Below, in pieces: positions 16,483 to 24,325 of a stretch of 37,265 bases of DNA. Each line of letters begins with the position of its first letter. Position 1 is the stretch's first letter. The stretch lies in assembly GCA_025929315.1 (NCBI GenBank), contig JAICMI010000009.1, forward strand, positions 1-37,265, written 5' to 3'. The position numbers and the translations under genes were made by a program. Under the pieces are notes generated by a model that saw only the letters and a program-made list of their open reading frames with translations, was not told the origin of the DNA and made no database searches. Source of the DNA: Frankiaceae bacterium. GTDB taxonomy: Bacteria > Actinomycetota > Actinomycetes > JAFAQI01.

Positions 16483-17556
16483 TCACGCTGCCGCGAGCAC
16501 AGCGTCTGCTGCGTCCACGCCATGCACCACCTGGCGAGAGCGCGAGCTGCCAATCCGGTGGACCGCCAGCGCGAGATCCTCTTCGCCATAGGACACCGCG
16601 GCAAGTCCGGTGGCTTGCAAAGTGGCCGCGTTCAGGCGTCCGTGGCCGGCGAGAGGCTGGTGCAGGATTATCGGTGTCCCGGCGACGATTGCCTCCCAGC
16701 AAGTCGTGCCGCCGGCACTGTCGATGACGACATCTGCGGCTTTCAACCACTCGTTCATCTGATCCGTCCAACCGACGGCATGGCAGCCAGGTAGCTGTGT
16801 GACCGATGCGGCAAGCCGCGACGAGTTTCCGCACAGGACGTAGGTGCGGGCGCCGGTGGACGTGACCACACGCGCCGCGTCGGCGACAGCGCCGACACCC
16901 CAACTGCCGCCGTGAACGATGACGATGAACTCATCAACGGGAAGACCTAAGTCTTGACGTGCCTGCTCCTGGTTCAACGGGGTGGGAGCCGCGACCAGCG
17001 GGTCAACGACGTCAACTCTCGGTGCACCCATCTGTCGTAGCGCTTCCGCTGTCGCCTCCAACGGTGCCAAGTGCAAGTCTGCACCCTTCGCTACCCAGTA
17101 CGGATGTGCGCCGGCATCCGTCACATATACCGCGACGGGTACGTCCAGCTGCCCGCGCTGCCGCAGTCGCCCGAGCAGCTGGCCGGCGAGGTTGTAGGTG
17201 GAGATCACGACGTCGGGGCCGAACGCGTGCATCTCCCGCCTCAAGCCCCGCGCATATCCACCTCCGCCAGCGGCCGCGACCCGTTCGAAGGCCCACGGGT
17301 GACGCATCCAACTGCGCATGAACCAGTCGTACAACCAGGGGATGCGTGCCAGCACAAACCGATACACGCCCCGGGAAAGCCGGCCGAACGGGCCACGTGG
17401 AAGAGCCAGATAGTCCACCACCCGCACATGTGCTCCGCGACGCTGCAGATGCTCGCCGAAAACTTGCGCCGCCGTCATGTGACCTGCGCCCATGGTTGAG
17501 CCGACGATCAGCACGCGCGGGTGATGTGGGAATTCGAGGACGTTCGACTCTGCCAT
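16483..17556 (-). CDS. GT28-type glycosyltransferase (MGDG-synthase-like)
   Basis: The 357-residue protein has a GT-B layout. The N-terminal VGSTMGAGHMTAAQVF motif is the GxGH-type acceptor site of diacylglycerol glucosyl/galactosyltransferases and MurG relatives, followed by PDVVISTYN and VYVTDAGAHPYW. The C-terminal domain has HGGSWGVG and AADVVIDSAGGTTCWEAIVAGTP, a typical nucleotide-sugar site, then HQPLAGHGRLNAA. It probably adds sugar to a membrane lipid, on the cytoplasmic face. ATG 17556 has GAGGGAG about 6-12 nt upstream. A palindromic operator lies just upstream at 17577, shared with two other units near MarR. Confidence 0.85.
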   Translation of the reverse strand: MAESNVLEFPHHPRVLIVGSTMGAGHMTAAQVFGEHLQRRGAHVRVVDYLALPRGPFGRLSRGVYRFVLARIPWLYDWFMRSWMRHPWAFERVAAAGGGGYARGLRREMHAFGPDVVISTYNLAGQLLGRLRQRGQLDVPVAVYVTDAGAHPYWVAKGADLHLAPLEATAEALRQMGAPRVDVVDPLVAAPTPLNQEQARQDLGLPVDEFIVIVHGGSWGVGAVADAARVVTSTGARTYVLCGNSSRLAASVTQLPGCHAVGWTDQMNEWLKAADVVIDSAGGTTCWEAIVAGTPIILHQPLAGHGRLNAATLQATGLAAVSYGEEDLALAVHRIGSSRSRQVVHGVDAADAVLAAA

Positions 17557-17576
17557 GCGGCTCCCTCCGCCTAATC

Positions 17577-17600
17577 TCTCGTAAGACGAGATACCTCGTC
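17577..17600 (-). promoter_or_regulatory. Palindromic operator upstream of the glycosyltransferase gene
   Basis: TCTCG-TAAGA-CGAGA (17577-17591) is an exact inverted repeat, and it overlaps a second one, GACGAG-ATAC-CTCGTC (17585-17600). The inner GAGATACCTC differs by one base from GAGATATCTC at 16000-16009. The site sits between the MFS stop codon and the glycosyltransferase ribosome-binding site. Its arms match those at 12294 and 16006. Confidence 0.65.
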
Positions 17601-18960
17601 AGGGCGGGCGGTAACCCTCTGCGTCTGCCGGATAGGTACGGCGGCCAACCGTGAGCAACAGGATCGCTCCCAGCCCAAGGGGAATGAGGGAGAGCAGGAA
17701 GGTGTCGCGTAGCCCACTGGACCCGCCCAGGTGGGAGGCAGTCAGGCCGAACAGCAGCGGCGCCGCGGCCTGCGCGCCGCTTCGCAGCAGTGTTCGCACC
17801 GCCTCCGCGCGGCCCCACAGTTCGGGCGGCATCACGTCGAGGCGGGCGGCATCCAAGGGTGGGTTGCTGCCGCCCAGTCCGACGCCACAAAGCATCAGCA
17901 GCGGGATCGCGACTCCGATGCTCGCGGTGGCAATGGCGGGTACGAACAGCAGCACGGCGATGAGAACTGCGACGGCGGCAACCGTGACCCGTGCGGTTCG
18001 GTGGCCGTTGGAGAGGGCTCGGTCCGCGAGCCAGCCGCCGAGAATGGCGCCGACGAGCATTCCTATCCCGATCAGCGGCAACAATGAGGTGGCGGCCGAC
18101 TGCGACAGCGAGTAGTGGTGGCGAACGAATTCCACGCCGAAGCCGCGAACGCCGGCGAGGAAGAAGTAGCCGAGCGCGCTGGCGACGATCAGGACGACGT
18201 TCGACCGCACGCGCAGGACGTACTTGACGGCTTGAGGCAGGGACAACGCCTGCGGGGGCTTGCGTAAGGGCCCATCAGCCGGGGGACCGCTGTCGTGGAT
18301 CGCCCGAGTGCCGCGGCGCAGACGGTCGCCGCCGCCGCGTGCCGGCTCAGGCAGTCTGGTCAGCGCCCAGACCAGAACTGTTACGAGCGGTACGAGCGCG
18401 AGGAAGGCGGCCCGCCAGGACACTGCGGCGAGGTTGCCGCAGACGATGAAGCCGAAGCCCGTCCCGACCAGTTCGCCCGCGATGACGTAGCTGTAAATGC
18501 GGCTTCTCTCGCTGCTGGGGAAGAAGTCGCCCAGCAAGGAGGCGACAGCCGGGCCGGCGACCGCGACCACCGCGCCAAGGGCGACGCGCGTGAAGAGCAG
18601 GAAGAGGAAGGAGGTCGCGAATCCGGACAGCGCGCTCGCCACACCCCACAAGACGACCGCGTAGCGCAACAAGGACACCCGCGGTAGACGGTCGACGAGC
18701 ATGCCTGCCGGGATCGTCGCCGCGGCGCCGACCAGCGAGGTCACTGCCAGCAGCATGCCGATTCCAGCTTTACCGATGTGCAGCCCGCGCTGCAGCTGTG
18801 GTCCGGCTGCCCCGACCGCCGAGGTATCCGCCGCCGACAACGCAAGGACAGCCGCAAGCGTCGCGACCACCTGGACCCGAGCTCTACCACCGATCGCTCG
18901 CTGCACCCGAGCGACGAGCTCATGCGGCGCCGGCGGCACCAGCGACGACACCCGAGTCAT
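17599..18960 (-). CDS. MFS transporter
   Basis: The 453-residue protein has about twelve hydrophobic segments and MFS signatures: AGMLVDRLPR between segments 2 and 3, and FTRVALGAVVAVAGPAVASLLGD in the fourth and fifth. A central hydrophilic loop (LPEPARGGGDRLRRGTR) separates the two halves. It resembles Spinster-like or general drug/metabolite transporters; the substrate is unknown. ATG 18960 is the first start after the upstream intergenic region. It lies upstream of the glycosyltransferase on the same strand, and the operator at 17577 touches its stop codon, so the two need not share a transcript. Confidence 0.9.
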   Translation of the reverse strand: MTRVSSLVPPAPHELVARVQRAIGGRARVQVVATLAAVLALSAADTSAVGAAGPQLQRGLHIGKAGIGMLLAVTSLVGAAATIPAGMLVDRLPRVSLLRYAVVLWGVASALSGFATSFLFLLFTRVALGAVVAVAGPAVASLLGDFFPSSERSRIYSYVIAGELVGTGFGFIVCGNLAAVSWRAAFLALVPLVTVLVWALTRLPEPARGGGDRLRRGTRAIHDSGPPADGPLRKPPQALSLPQAVKYVLRVRSNVVLIVASALGYFFLAGVRGFGVEFVRHHYSLSQSAATSLLPLIGIGMLVGAILGGWLADRALSNGHRTARVTVAAVAVLIAVLLFVPAIATASIGVAIPLLMLCGVGLGGSNPPLDAARLDVMPPELWGRAEAVRTLLRSGAQAAAPLLFGLTASHLGGSSGLRDTFLLSLIPLGLGAILLLTVGRRTYPADAEGYRPP

Positions 18961-19110
18961 GCAGATTGACTGCCCGAGCCGTCGTTAGCGCACGCGCCGT
19001 CGACCGTCCGGTCGTCGCCGCGAGGGGGGCGGGTAAGGGAAAGTGCCTCCCTGGTTAGGTGCACTACAGCCGGGTACTCGGATCACGTCAGCTTGTCGGA
19101 GGGAGGCGCG

Positions 19111-19518
19111 GTGCCGCCGGAACGGCCGCCGGTCGACGTCGTCGCCACGATCGAGCTGACGCCTGAACCCCAGGCTCCCGGTTGGGCCCGCCGGTTCATC
19201 GGCGAGTTCTGCGCTGCGGCCGGCCTGCCGGAGGAGCTGTGTCACACGGCGAGTCTGCTGACGAGCGAACTGGTCACCAACGCCGTCCTGCACGGCCGGA
19301 GCTCGGCCACGCTAAGCGCGCACCGTCCCAACGATCGGCTGCGGGTGTCGGTGCGCGATGACAACCCGGCGCTTCCGAACGTGGGCGCCTCTCCGACGGT
19401 CGACGCGACCGCGGAGGGCGGTCGGGGGCTGGCGATCGTTGCCATGCTCGCTGATTCGTGGGGAGTCGAGGCGACGGACACCGGCAAGGCTGTCTGGTTC
19501 GAGCTGGCCATCCCGTGA
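19111..19518 (+). CDS. RsbW-like ATP-binding anti-sigma factor kinase
   Basis: The 135-residue protein is a stand-alone GHKL (HATPase_c_2) domain: N-box LTSELVTNAVLHG, G1-like RVSVRDDNPALP and G2 box EGGRGLAIVAMLAD. Single-domain proteins of this kind in actinobacteria act as serine kinases of STAS antagonists and as anti-sigma factors. GTG 19111 is supported by GGAGGGAGG ending 4 nt upstream; a TTG at 19093 is less likely. It converges on the PAS-SpoIIE phosphatase gene and lies 2 kb from a STAS gene, so the three could form a partner switch; no sigma factor is encoded in the window. Confidence 0.88.
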   Translation: MPPERPPVDVVATIELTPEPQAPGWARRFIGEFCAAAGLPEELCHTASLLTSELVTNAVLHGRSSATLSAHRPNDRLRVSVRDDNPALPNVGASPTVDATAEGGRGLAIVAMLADSWGVEATDTGKAVWFELAIP

Positions 19519-19552
19519 CGACACCCTTCCCGGTATGCCTGGCCGGGGCGGA

Positions 19553-21013
19553 CTACGTACCGGTAGGCCGGTCGAGCACGAGTGCGAGGCAGTCGTCGCG
19601 GCGTACCGCCGCAGTCAGCGTTTCCACCACCAGGTGGCGAGCGGCCGCGTCGGCCTCGAGGTCTCGCACCTGCAGGGCGAGGTCGGCGAGCGCCTGCATT
19701 CCCTCGACGATGTCGCGCCGGGCCTCGATCAGACCGTCGGTGTAGAACACAACGCGGGCACCCGGCGGGACCTCCACGTCGATCACGTCATCGGTCCCGG
19801 CGTCCGGCCAGCCGAGGGGGCGACCTGATGCTTCGAGGTATCGCGTGGTGCCGTGCTCGGAGATGAACAGTGGCGGCGGGTGGCCGGCGCTGACGAACCG
19901 CAGCCGATGCCTCGCTCGGTCGTAGCGCGCGACGATCGCGGTCGCGGCGAGGTCGGGATATGCGTCGGCGAGCAACCACGACGCCTGCTTGACCACCTGG
20001 TCCAATGGCGTGTCGGCGAGGGTCAGCAACCGCAGCGCGTGCGTGACAGCCAGCGCGTCGCGGGCGGCGACGAGACCTTTACCGACGACGTCCACGACGA
20101 CGAGGTGCATGCCATCGTTCGGAAGCTCTTGCCAGTCGTAGAGGTCACCGCCTGCGGCAGCCGCGTCCGCCGGCAGGTAGTGGATACCAAGGCAGGGATC
20201 GGTCGTCTGCGGCGGCGGGGGCTGTAGCACCTGCTGCAACTCGTGCAACGCACCTGTCGCGGTCTCGGCGGCAAGCCGTGCCTCATCCGCGGCCAACCGG
20301 TCGCTGAGATCCAAGAAGCTCACGACGGCACCGGTGATGGAGCCGTCCTCGACGATTGGCGCGGTGCGGTACTCGACTGACATTGCGGTGCGGTCCGCGC
20401 GCCACAACAGGTCGGTGCAGACGCGTGGCTGGCCGTCGCGGAGAGTCGCCAGCAGCGGGCAGTCCTCGACCGGGTACGGAGCGCCGTCAGCGCGGGTGTG
20501 GTGGAACGCCTCATGCGCATCGACACCCGCCAGCGCAGCGGCGGTGTAGCCCAGCGCGCGTTCGGCGGAGGCGTTCATGAACGTGATCTTGTTGTGGGCG
20601 TCGATGCCGTAGATGCCTTCACTCACAGCGTCCAGCACTGCGGACTCGAGCCGCATCGCGTGCTCGAGCGCCGCCACCCGTCCTGTGTCTCGCACCGCGA
20701 TGACCACGCCGAGCGGATCGGGCTGGATGTCGATGTCGAGCCACGCCTCATGTCCGGGCTGTCGCAGCCGCAGCACCTCTCCCACGGAGCTCGCCAGCAC
20801 TCGGAGGACGGCCTGCTCGCGCTCCGACCCGGAAAGGTCTGGGCACGCGTCGCGGATGTCTCGGCCGGTCACCTCCGCAGCCGTCAGACCAGCCGCCCGC
20901 TCCGCAGCCGCGTTGAGCACCAGCACGCGCAGCTGCCGGTCCAGCAACCACAGTGGGTCGCTGGCGCAGTCCGCGACGCGCCGCCATGCGTCTGGGTCGA
21001 CAGGCGAGGACAT
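19553..21013 (-). CDS. PAS-PAS-SpoIIE serine phosphatase
   Basis: The 486-residue protein contains two PAS domains (about 8-110, beginning VADCASDPLWLLDRQLRV, and about 120-240, with ESAVLDAVSEGIYGIDA) and a SpoIIE PP2C phosphatase domain (about 265-485). Phosphatase motifs are AGGDLYDW, VVDVVGKGLVAA and VVFYTDGLIEARRD. It would dephosphorylate a STAS antagonist in response to the PAS ligand or redox state, in the cytoplasm. ATG 21013 (MSSPVDPDAW) is preferred, as it begins the PAS region; upstream DNA is AT-rich with a TATTTA stretch near 21029, and no Shine-Dalgarno is obvious, so the transcript may be leaderless or near so. Confidence 0.9.
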   Translation of the reverse strand: MSSPVDPDAWRRVADCASDPLWLLDRQLRVLVLNAAAERAAGLTAAEVTGRDIRDACPDLSGSEREQAVLRVLASSVGEVLRLRQPGHEAWLDIDIQPDPLGVVIAVRDTGRVAALEHAMRLESAVLDAVSEGIYGIDAHNKITFMNASAERALGYTAAALAGVDAHEAFHHTRADGAPYPVEDCPLLATLRDGQPRVCTDLLWRADRTAMSVEYRTAPIVEDGSITGAVVSFLDLSDRLAADEARLAAETATGALHELQQVLQPPPPQTTDPCLGIHYLPADAAAAGGDLYDWQELPNDGMHLVVVDVVGKGLVAARDALAVTHALRLLTLADTPLDQVVKQASWLLADAYPDLAATAIVARYDRARHRLRFVSAGHPPPLFISEHGTTRYLEASGRPLGWPDAGTDDVIDVEVPPGARVVFYTDGLIEARRDIVEGMQALADLALQVRDLEADAAARHLVVETLTAAVRRDDCLALVLDRPTGT

Positions 21014-21131
21014 CGGGTTCAACCGTAAATATGAAAAACGTCGATGATGGGTGAAAGCGGACAGATCATCCTTTTTGGCTATGTCGCCGTAGCCCGCCGG
21101 CTTTGTGACGTTGGGTCTGATACTTGCACGA

Positions 21132-21515
21132 ATGGCCAATCAGCTAACGTGCGGAACCGTGGCTCTTTCGACGCCGGAGATCGCGGTCGCCAAGTCCGAG
21201 CTGTTTCGCGCACTGGCGCACCCCACGCGCATCCGGGTGTTGGAAGTCCTCGTGGAGGGCGAGCAATCGGTCGGCGCGCTCGCGGACCTGCTCAACCTCG
21301 ATCTGCCGCCGCTGTCGCAGCAGCTCGCCGTGCTTCGAAATGCCCACATCGTGATGACCCGGAGGGAAGGGTCGATGGTCATCTACCGGGTCACGGACCC
21401 CCGGATGTCCCAGTTGTTGGTGACAGCCAAGCAACTGCTCGCAACCGAGCTGCGAAGTGGTCGACAGCTGCTCGACAGTCTCGAGGCCAACCTTCTCGAG
21501 GAAACCTCGGGCTGA
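21132..21515 (+). CDS. ArsR-family transcriptional regulator
   Basis: About 127 residues with the ArsR/SmtB winged helix: ELFRALAHPTRIRVLEVL, EGEQSVGALADLLNLDLPPLSQQLAVLR as the helix-turn-helix, and REGSMVIYRVTDP as the wing. No CxC metal-binding site is present in the recognition region, so a metal-independent signal is likely. ATG 21132 lies about 7 nt after a GATACT element, suggesting leaderless expression; GTG 21159 is an alternative start. It lies 3 bp before the STAS gene in an apparent operon. Pairing an ArsR with a STAS antagonist is uncommon and suggests that transcriptional and partner-switch signals are joined. Confidence 0.88.
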   Translation: MANQLTCGTVALSTPEIAVAKSELFRALAHPTRIRVLEVLVEGEQSVGALADLLNLDLPPLSQQLAVLRNAHIVMTRREGSMVIYRVTDPRMSQLLVTAKQLLATELRSGRQLLDSLEANLLEETSG

Positions 21516-21518
21516 CGG

Positions 21519-21863
21519 TTGGACACCTTTGACTGCACCGTCGAGAAGCTCGCGAACGCCACTGTCGTCCACGTGCACGGCGAAGTGGACATGGCTAGCG
21601 CGCCGCACCTGCGGGATGTGTTCATCGGGGTGCTCGCCGCGGAGCCGTCTGCGCACCTGATCGTGGATCTCGGCGGTGTGGAATTCATTGACAGCACTGG
21701 CATTGGCGTCATCGTGGCGGCGCACCAGCGTGTGACCGCGAACGGTGGGTGGTTTACCGCGGTCGTGCCCACGGCGAAGGTCCGCAAGGTGTTGCAGATA
21801 ACAGGCTTGCTCAGGGTGTGGCGAGTGACGGGTTCACTAGAGGATGCGCTCGACGACGTCTAA
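21519..21863 (+). CDS. STAS-domain anti-sigma factor antagonist
   Basis: The 114-residue protein is a single STAS domain: VVHVHGEVDMASAPHLRD, then LIVDLGGVEFIDSTGIGV with Ser59 as the predicted phosphorylation site, and a C-terminal LLRVWRVTGSLEDAL. In its unphosphorylated form an antagonist of this type binds an RsbW-like kinase and frees the sigma factor. The TTG start at 21519 is needed to begin just before the fold, 3 bp after the ArsR stop, so translation is probably coupled. The kinase at 19111 and phosphatases at 19553 and 1078 are candidate partners. Confidence 0.9.
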   Translation: MDTFDCTVEKLANATVVHVHGEVDMASAPHLRDVFIGVLAAEPSAHLIVDLGGVEFIDSTGIGVIVAAHQRVTANGGWFTAVVPTAKVRKVLQITGLLRVWRVTGSLEDALDDV

Positions 21864-21882
21864 CGTCGGGCGAGCCGCGGTG

Positions 21883-22659
21883 CTAATGCGGGGTGCCGCG
21901 CAACCGGACCGACAGGCAGGTGACGCACCCTTCAAGCTTCTGGAACTCGCTGATGTCGACAGCTACCGGCTCGTATCCCAGCTCGCGGAACAGCTGGGCT
22001 GAGAGCGGGCAGTCCGCGGCCAGGAGCAGTTGGTTGCCGCCGAGGACGACGACGTGGGCGCCGGACTCCTCGGGCACGCCGAGGAACCGTGGGAACAACG
22101 CCGGTTCGTCGACGAGCGGGGGGTAGCCGATGACGGTGCCGTCTGGCAGCGCGGTGACTGCCGACTTCAGGTGGAGCACGCTGCGGACCGGCACGGCGAC
22201 CACGGTCATGCCCAGCGGTTCGGCGATCGCCCTTAGCTGCACGACTCCGTCAGAGTTGGTGCGGCCGCCGACGCCGACGTAGATGACGTTGTCGACCTTC
22301 AGTACGTCGCCGCCGTCGAGGGTGCCGGGCGCGGTGACGTGTGCGACGGGAAGACCGAGTGAGGCCACGACCTTCTCGACGTCGTGGGTCTCGGGGCGGC
22401 GGGACTCCGCGCCGGGCCGCGAGACCACCGCGACCGACCGCACCATCACGACCGCATCCTCGACGAACACACTGTCCGGACAGTCGGCAGCCGACGGCAC
22501 CTCGATCGTCCGCCAGCCGGTGTCGCGAAGCGCCTGCACGTAACCAGCCCATTGCTCGTGGGCGAGCCCGAGATCGATCGGGCGTCGGGCGATGTGCGTC
22601 ACGAGCCCTTCCTCCAGCCGTGGGCCGGGCGACCGCACGAGCGCGGTATCACTGGTCAT
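21883..22659 (-). CDS. ddaH: N(omega),N(omega)-dimethylarginine dimethylaminohydrolase (DDAH)-like
   Basis: The 258-residue protein has the DDAH fold and motifs: DSVFVEDAVVMV at 62-73, GTLDGGDVL at 112-120, HLKSAV with the catalytic His163, and GCVTCLSVR with catalytic Cys248. The family hydrolyses methylated arginines to citrulline and an amine; other amidinohydrolases share the fold, so the exact substrate is inferred. ATG 22659 is chosen because GAGAGG lies 8 nt upstream; an ATG at 22680 adds seven residues. It is 22 bp downstream of the APC permease gene and so probably co-transcribed, suggesting uptake and breakdown of an arginine-related compound. Confidence 0.9.
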   Translation of the reverse strand: MTSDTALVRSPGPRLEEGLVTHIARRPIDLGLAHEQWAGYVQALRDTGWRTIEVPSAADCPDSVFVEDAVVMVRSVAVVSRPGAESRRPETHDVEKVVASLGLPVAHVTAPGTLDGGDVLKVDNVIYVGVGGRTNSDGVVQLRAIAEPLGMTVVAVPVRSVLHLKSAVTALPDGTVIGYPPLVDEPALFPRFLGVPEESGAHVVVLGGNQLLLAADCPLSAQLFRELGYEPVAVDISEFQKLEGCVTCLSVRLRGTPH

Positions 22660-22681
22660 GACGCACACCTCTCGATTCATG

Positions 22682-24115
22682 TCAGCACACGGTCACAGTC
22701 TCGGCTGTGATCGGCGGCTCGACGTACTCAATCGGTTCCGCGACCTGCCCCTCGCGCTCCTTCTTCGCCTTTAGGAAGGCGTAGAACGGCATGCCGATCA
22801 GCAGGACGATGACCGCCTGGTAGACCGCCTGGTAACCGGACGAGGCCGTGACCCACAGCGAGAACAGGATTGACAGTGACGCGATGCCAAGGTCCCGCGT
22901 GAGTGCCGCACCGTGCACCCTGCGCCGCCTCGACACCAGATAGCTGAGCTGGGCGAGCGCGGAGAAGAAGTAGGGAATGGCGACGGTCACCACGGACAGA
23001 TAGACGAGGTAGTTGAAGACCTTCAACCCGGTGTCGCCGCCGCCGTAGCTGTAGGCCATCAGCAGCGATGCAACGATCGCGGATGTGACGATGCCGAACG
23101 CCGGCACTCCCCGGCGGCTCTGGCTGCCGAACTGCTTCACGAACAGGCCGTCGTTGGCGGCGGCGCGCGGCAGTTCCGCGGTGATGAGCGTCCAGCCGTT
23201 GAGGGCGCCGATGCCTGATACGACTGCCACCGCGGCGACGAACTTCGCAAGTACTGTCGAGCCGCCGAACATCGTCGCGAAGGCTGCGACGAACGGGGCG
23301 CCGTCGTTGATCAGCTTGCCATGGGCCACAAGGCCCATGACCGCGGCGGTCACCAGCACATAGAGCAGACCCGCGGCGAGCGTGCCGTAGACGGAGGCCT
23401 TGCCGACGTTACGCCGTGGATCGCGAACACGGCCGGCCGCGATTCCCGCGCACTCGACACCGATGAAGGCGAACAGCGCGACACCGGCGGCTGCGGAGAT
23501 CGCGCTCATCAGGCTCCCGCCGGTGGCGTTGAACCCGCCGAAGTTGGCGGAGTCGACGAAGAACCATCCGACGATGCCCACGAAAGCCAACGGCAGGAAC
23601 TTGAGAATCACCGTGAGGTTCTGGAACCACGCCATGTTCCGGATCCCGCGCAGGTTGATGAACGCGGGGATCCACAGGCCGGTCATCGCGATTCCGAAGT
23701 TCGTCCACGCGGACGGGTTGTCGATGCCGAAAAGCGACTCGACGTACATCACCCACGAGGACACGATGGCCGCGTTGCCGGCCCAGGCGGTGACCCAGTA
23801 GCACGACGCGGTGAGGTAGCCGGCGAAGTCGCCGAACTCGTGTCGCGCGTAGGCGTAGACGCCGCCCTCACTGTTCGGGATGCGCTTCGCCAGCTGCCCG
23901 AACATCGCGCCCAGCGCGACGGCGCAGATCGTGATCGCGACGAGGGTCAGGATCGAGATGGTCCCGGCGCCGGCCATGACCGCCGGCATCGTGAACACGC
24001 CCGTCCCGACGATGCTGCCGAGAACGAGTGCGGTCGAGGACGGTAGGCCGAGCAGCTTGCCGCGCTCGGGTTGAGCGAGGGGCTGTTTCGTCGGGGCTGT
24101 CAGCAGGGTCGTCAT
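22682..24115 (-). CDS. APC-family amino acid permease
   Basis: The 477-residue protein has about twelve hydrophobic segments. The N-terminal substrate-binding motif GSIVGTGVFTMPA is characteristic of the APC superfamily (GTG/GSG loop), and later WVTAWAGNAAIV, FAFIGVECAGIAAGRVRDPRRNVGKA shows the typical helix 6 and cytoplasmic loop. It resembles arginine/agmatine-type antiporters and similar basic amino-acid permeases. ATG 24115 is supported by AAGGAGG about 9 nt upstream. It heads an operon with the DDAH gene, pointing to arginine, methylarginine, ornithine or citrulline as cargo; this is inference. Confidence 0.88.
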   Translation of the reverse strand: MTTLLTAPTKQPLAQPERGKLLGLPSSTALVLGSIVGTGVFTMPAVMAGAGTISILTLVAITICAVALGAMFGQLAKRIPNSEGGVYAYARHEFGDFAGYLTASCYWVTAWAGNAAIVSSWVMYVESLFGIDNPSAWTNFGIAMTGLWIPAFINLRGIRNMAWFQNLTVILKFLPLAFVGIVGWFFVDSANFGGFNATGGSLMSAISAAAGVALFAFIGVECAGIAAGRVRDPRRNVGKASVYGTLAAGLLYVLVTAAVMGLVAHGKLINDGAPFVAAFATMFGGSTVLAKFVAAVAVVSGIGALNGWTLITAELPRAAANDGLFVKQFGSQSRRGVPAFGIVTSAIVASLLMAYSYGGGDTGLKVFNYLVYLSVVTVAIPYFFSALAQLSYLVSRRRRVHGAALTRDLGIASLSILFSLWVTASSGYQAVYQAVIVLLIGMPFYAFLKAKKEREGQVAEPIEYVEPPITAETVTVC

Positions 24116-24325
24116 TGACGCCGCCTCCTTGGGTCGGGTCCACCAACCGCGGCGCCGACGTCCATCCGGCGGACGACGTGGTCCGCGAGTTACCCCGAGC
24201 CTTGCCGGCGCCGCGGGACCCATCCAGAGGCGAAAGTCACGTCATCCTGGAAAGCAATCGCGCGATGGCGTCGTCACTGACGTCCATGCTGGTTGACGTT
24301 GGTGCGTCCGGGCTCTGGATCGCGA

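Noticed and set aside
19519-19552. Possible terminator CCCGG...CCGGG between convergent genes
   Set aside because: Only a 5-bp stem with an 8-nt loop and no T-tract; too weak to call in GC-rich DNA.
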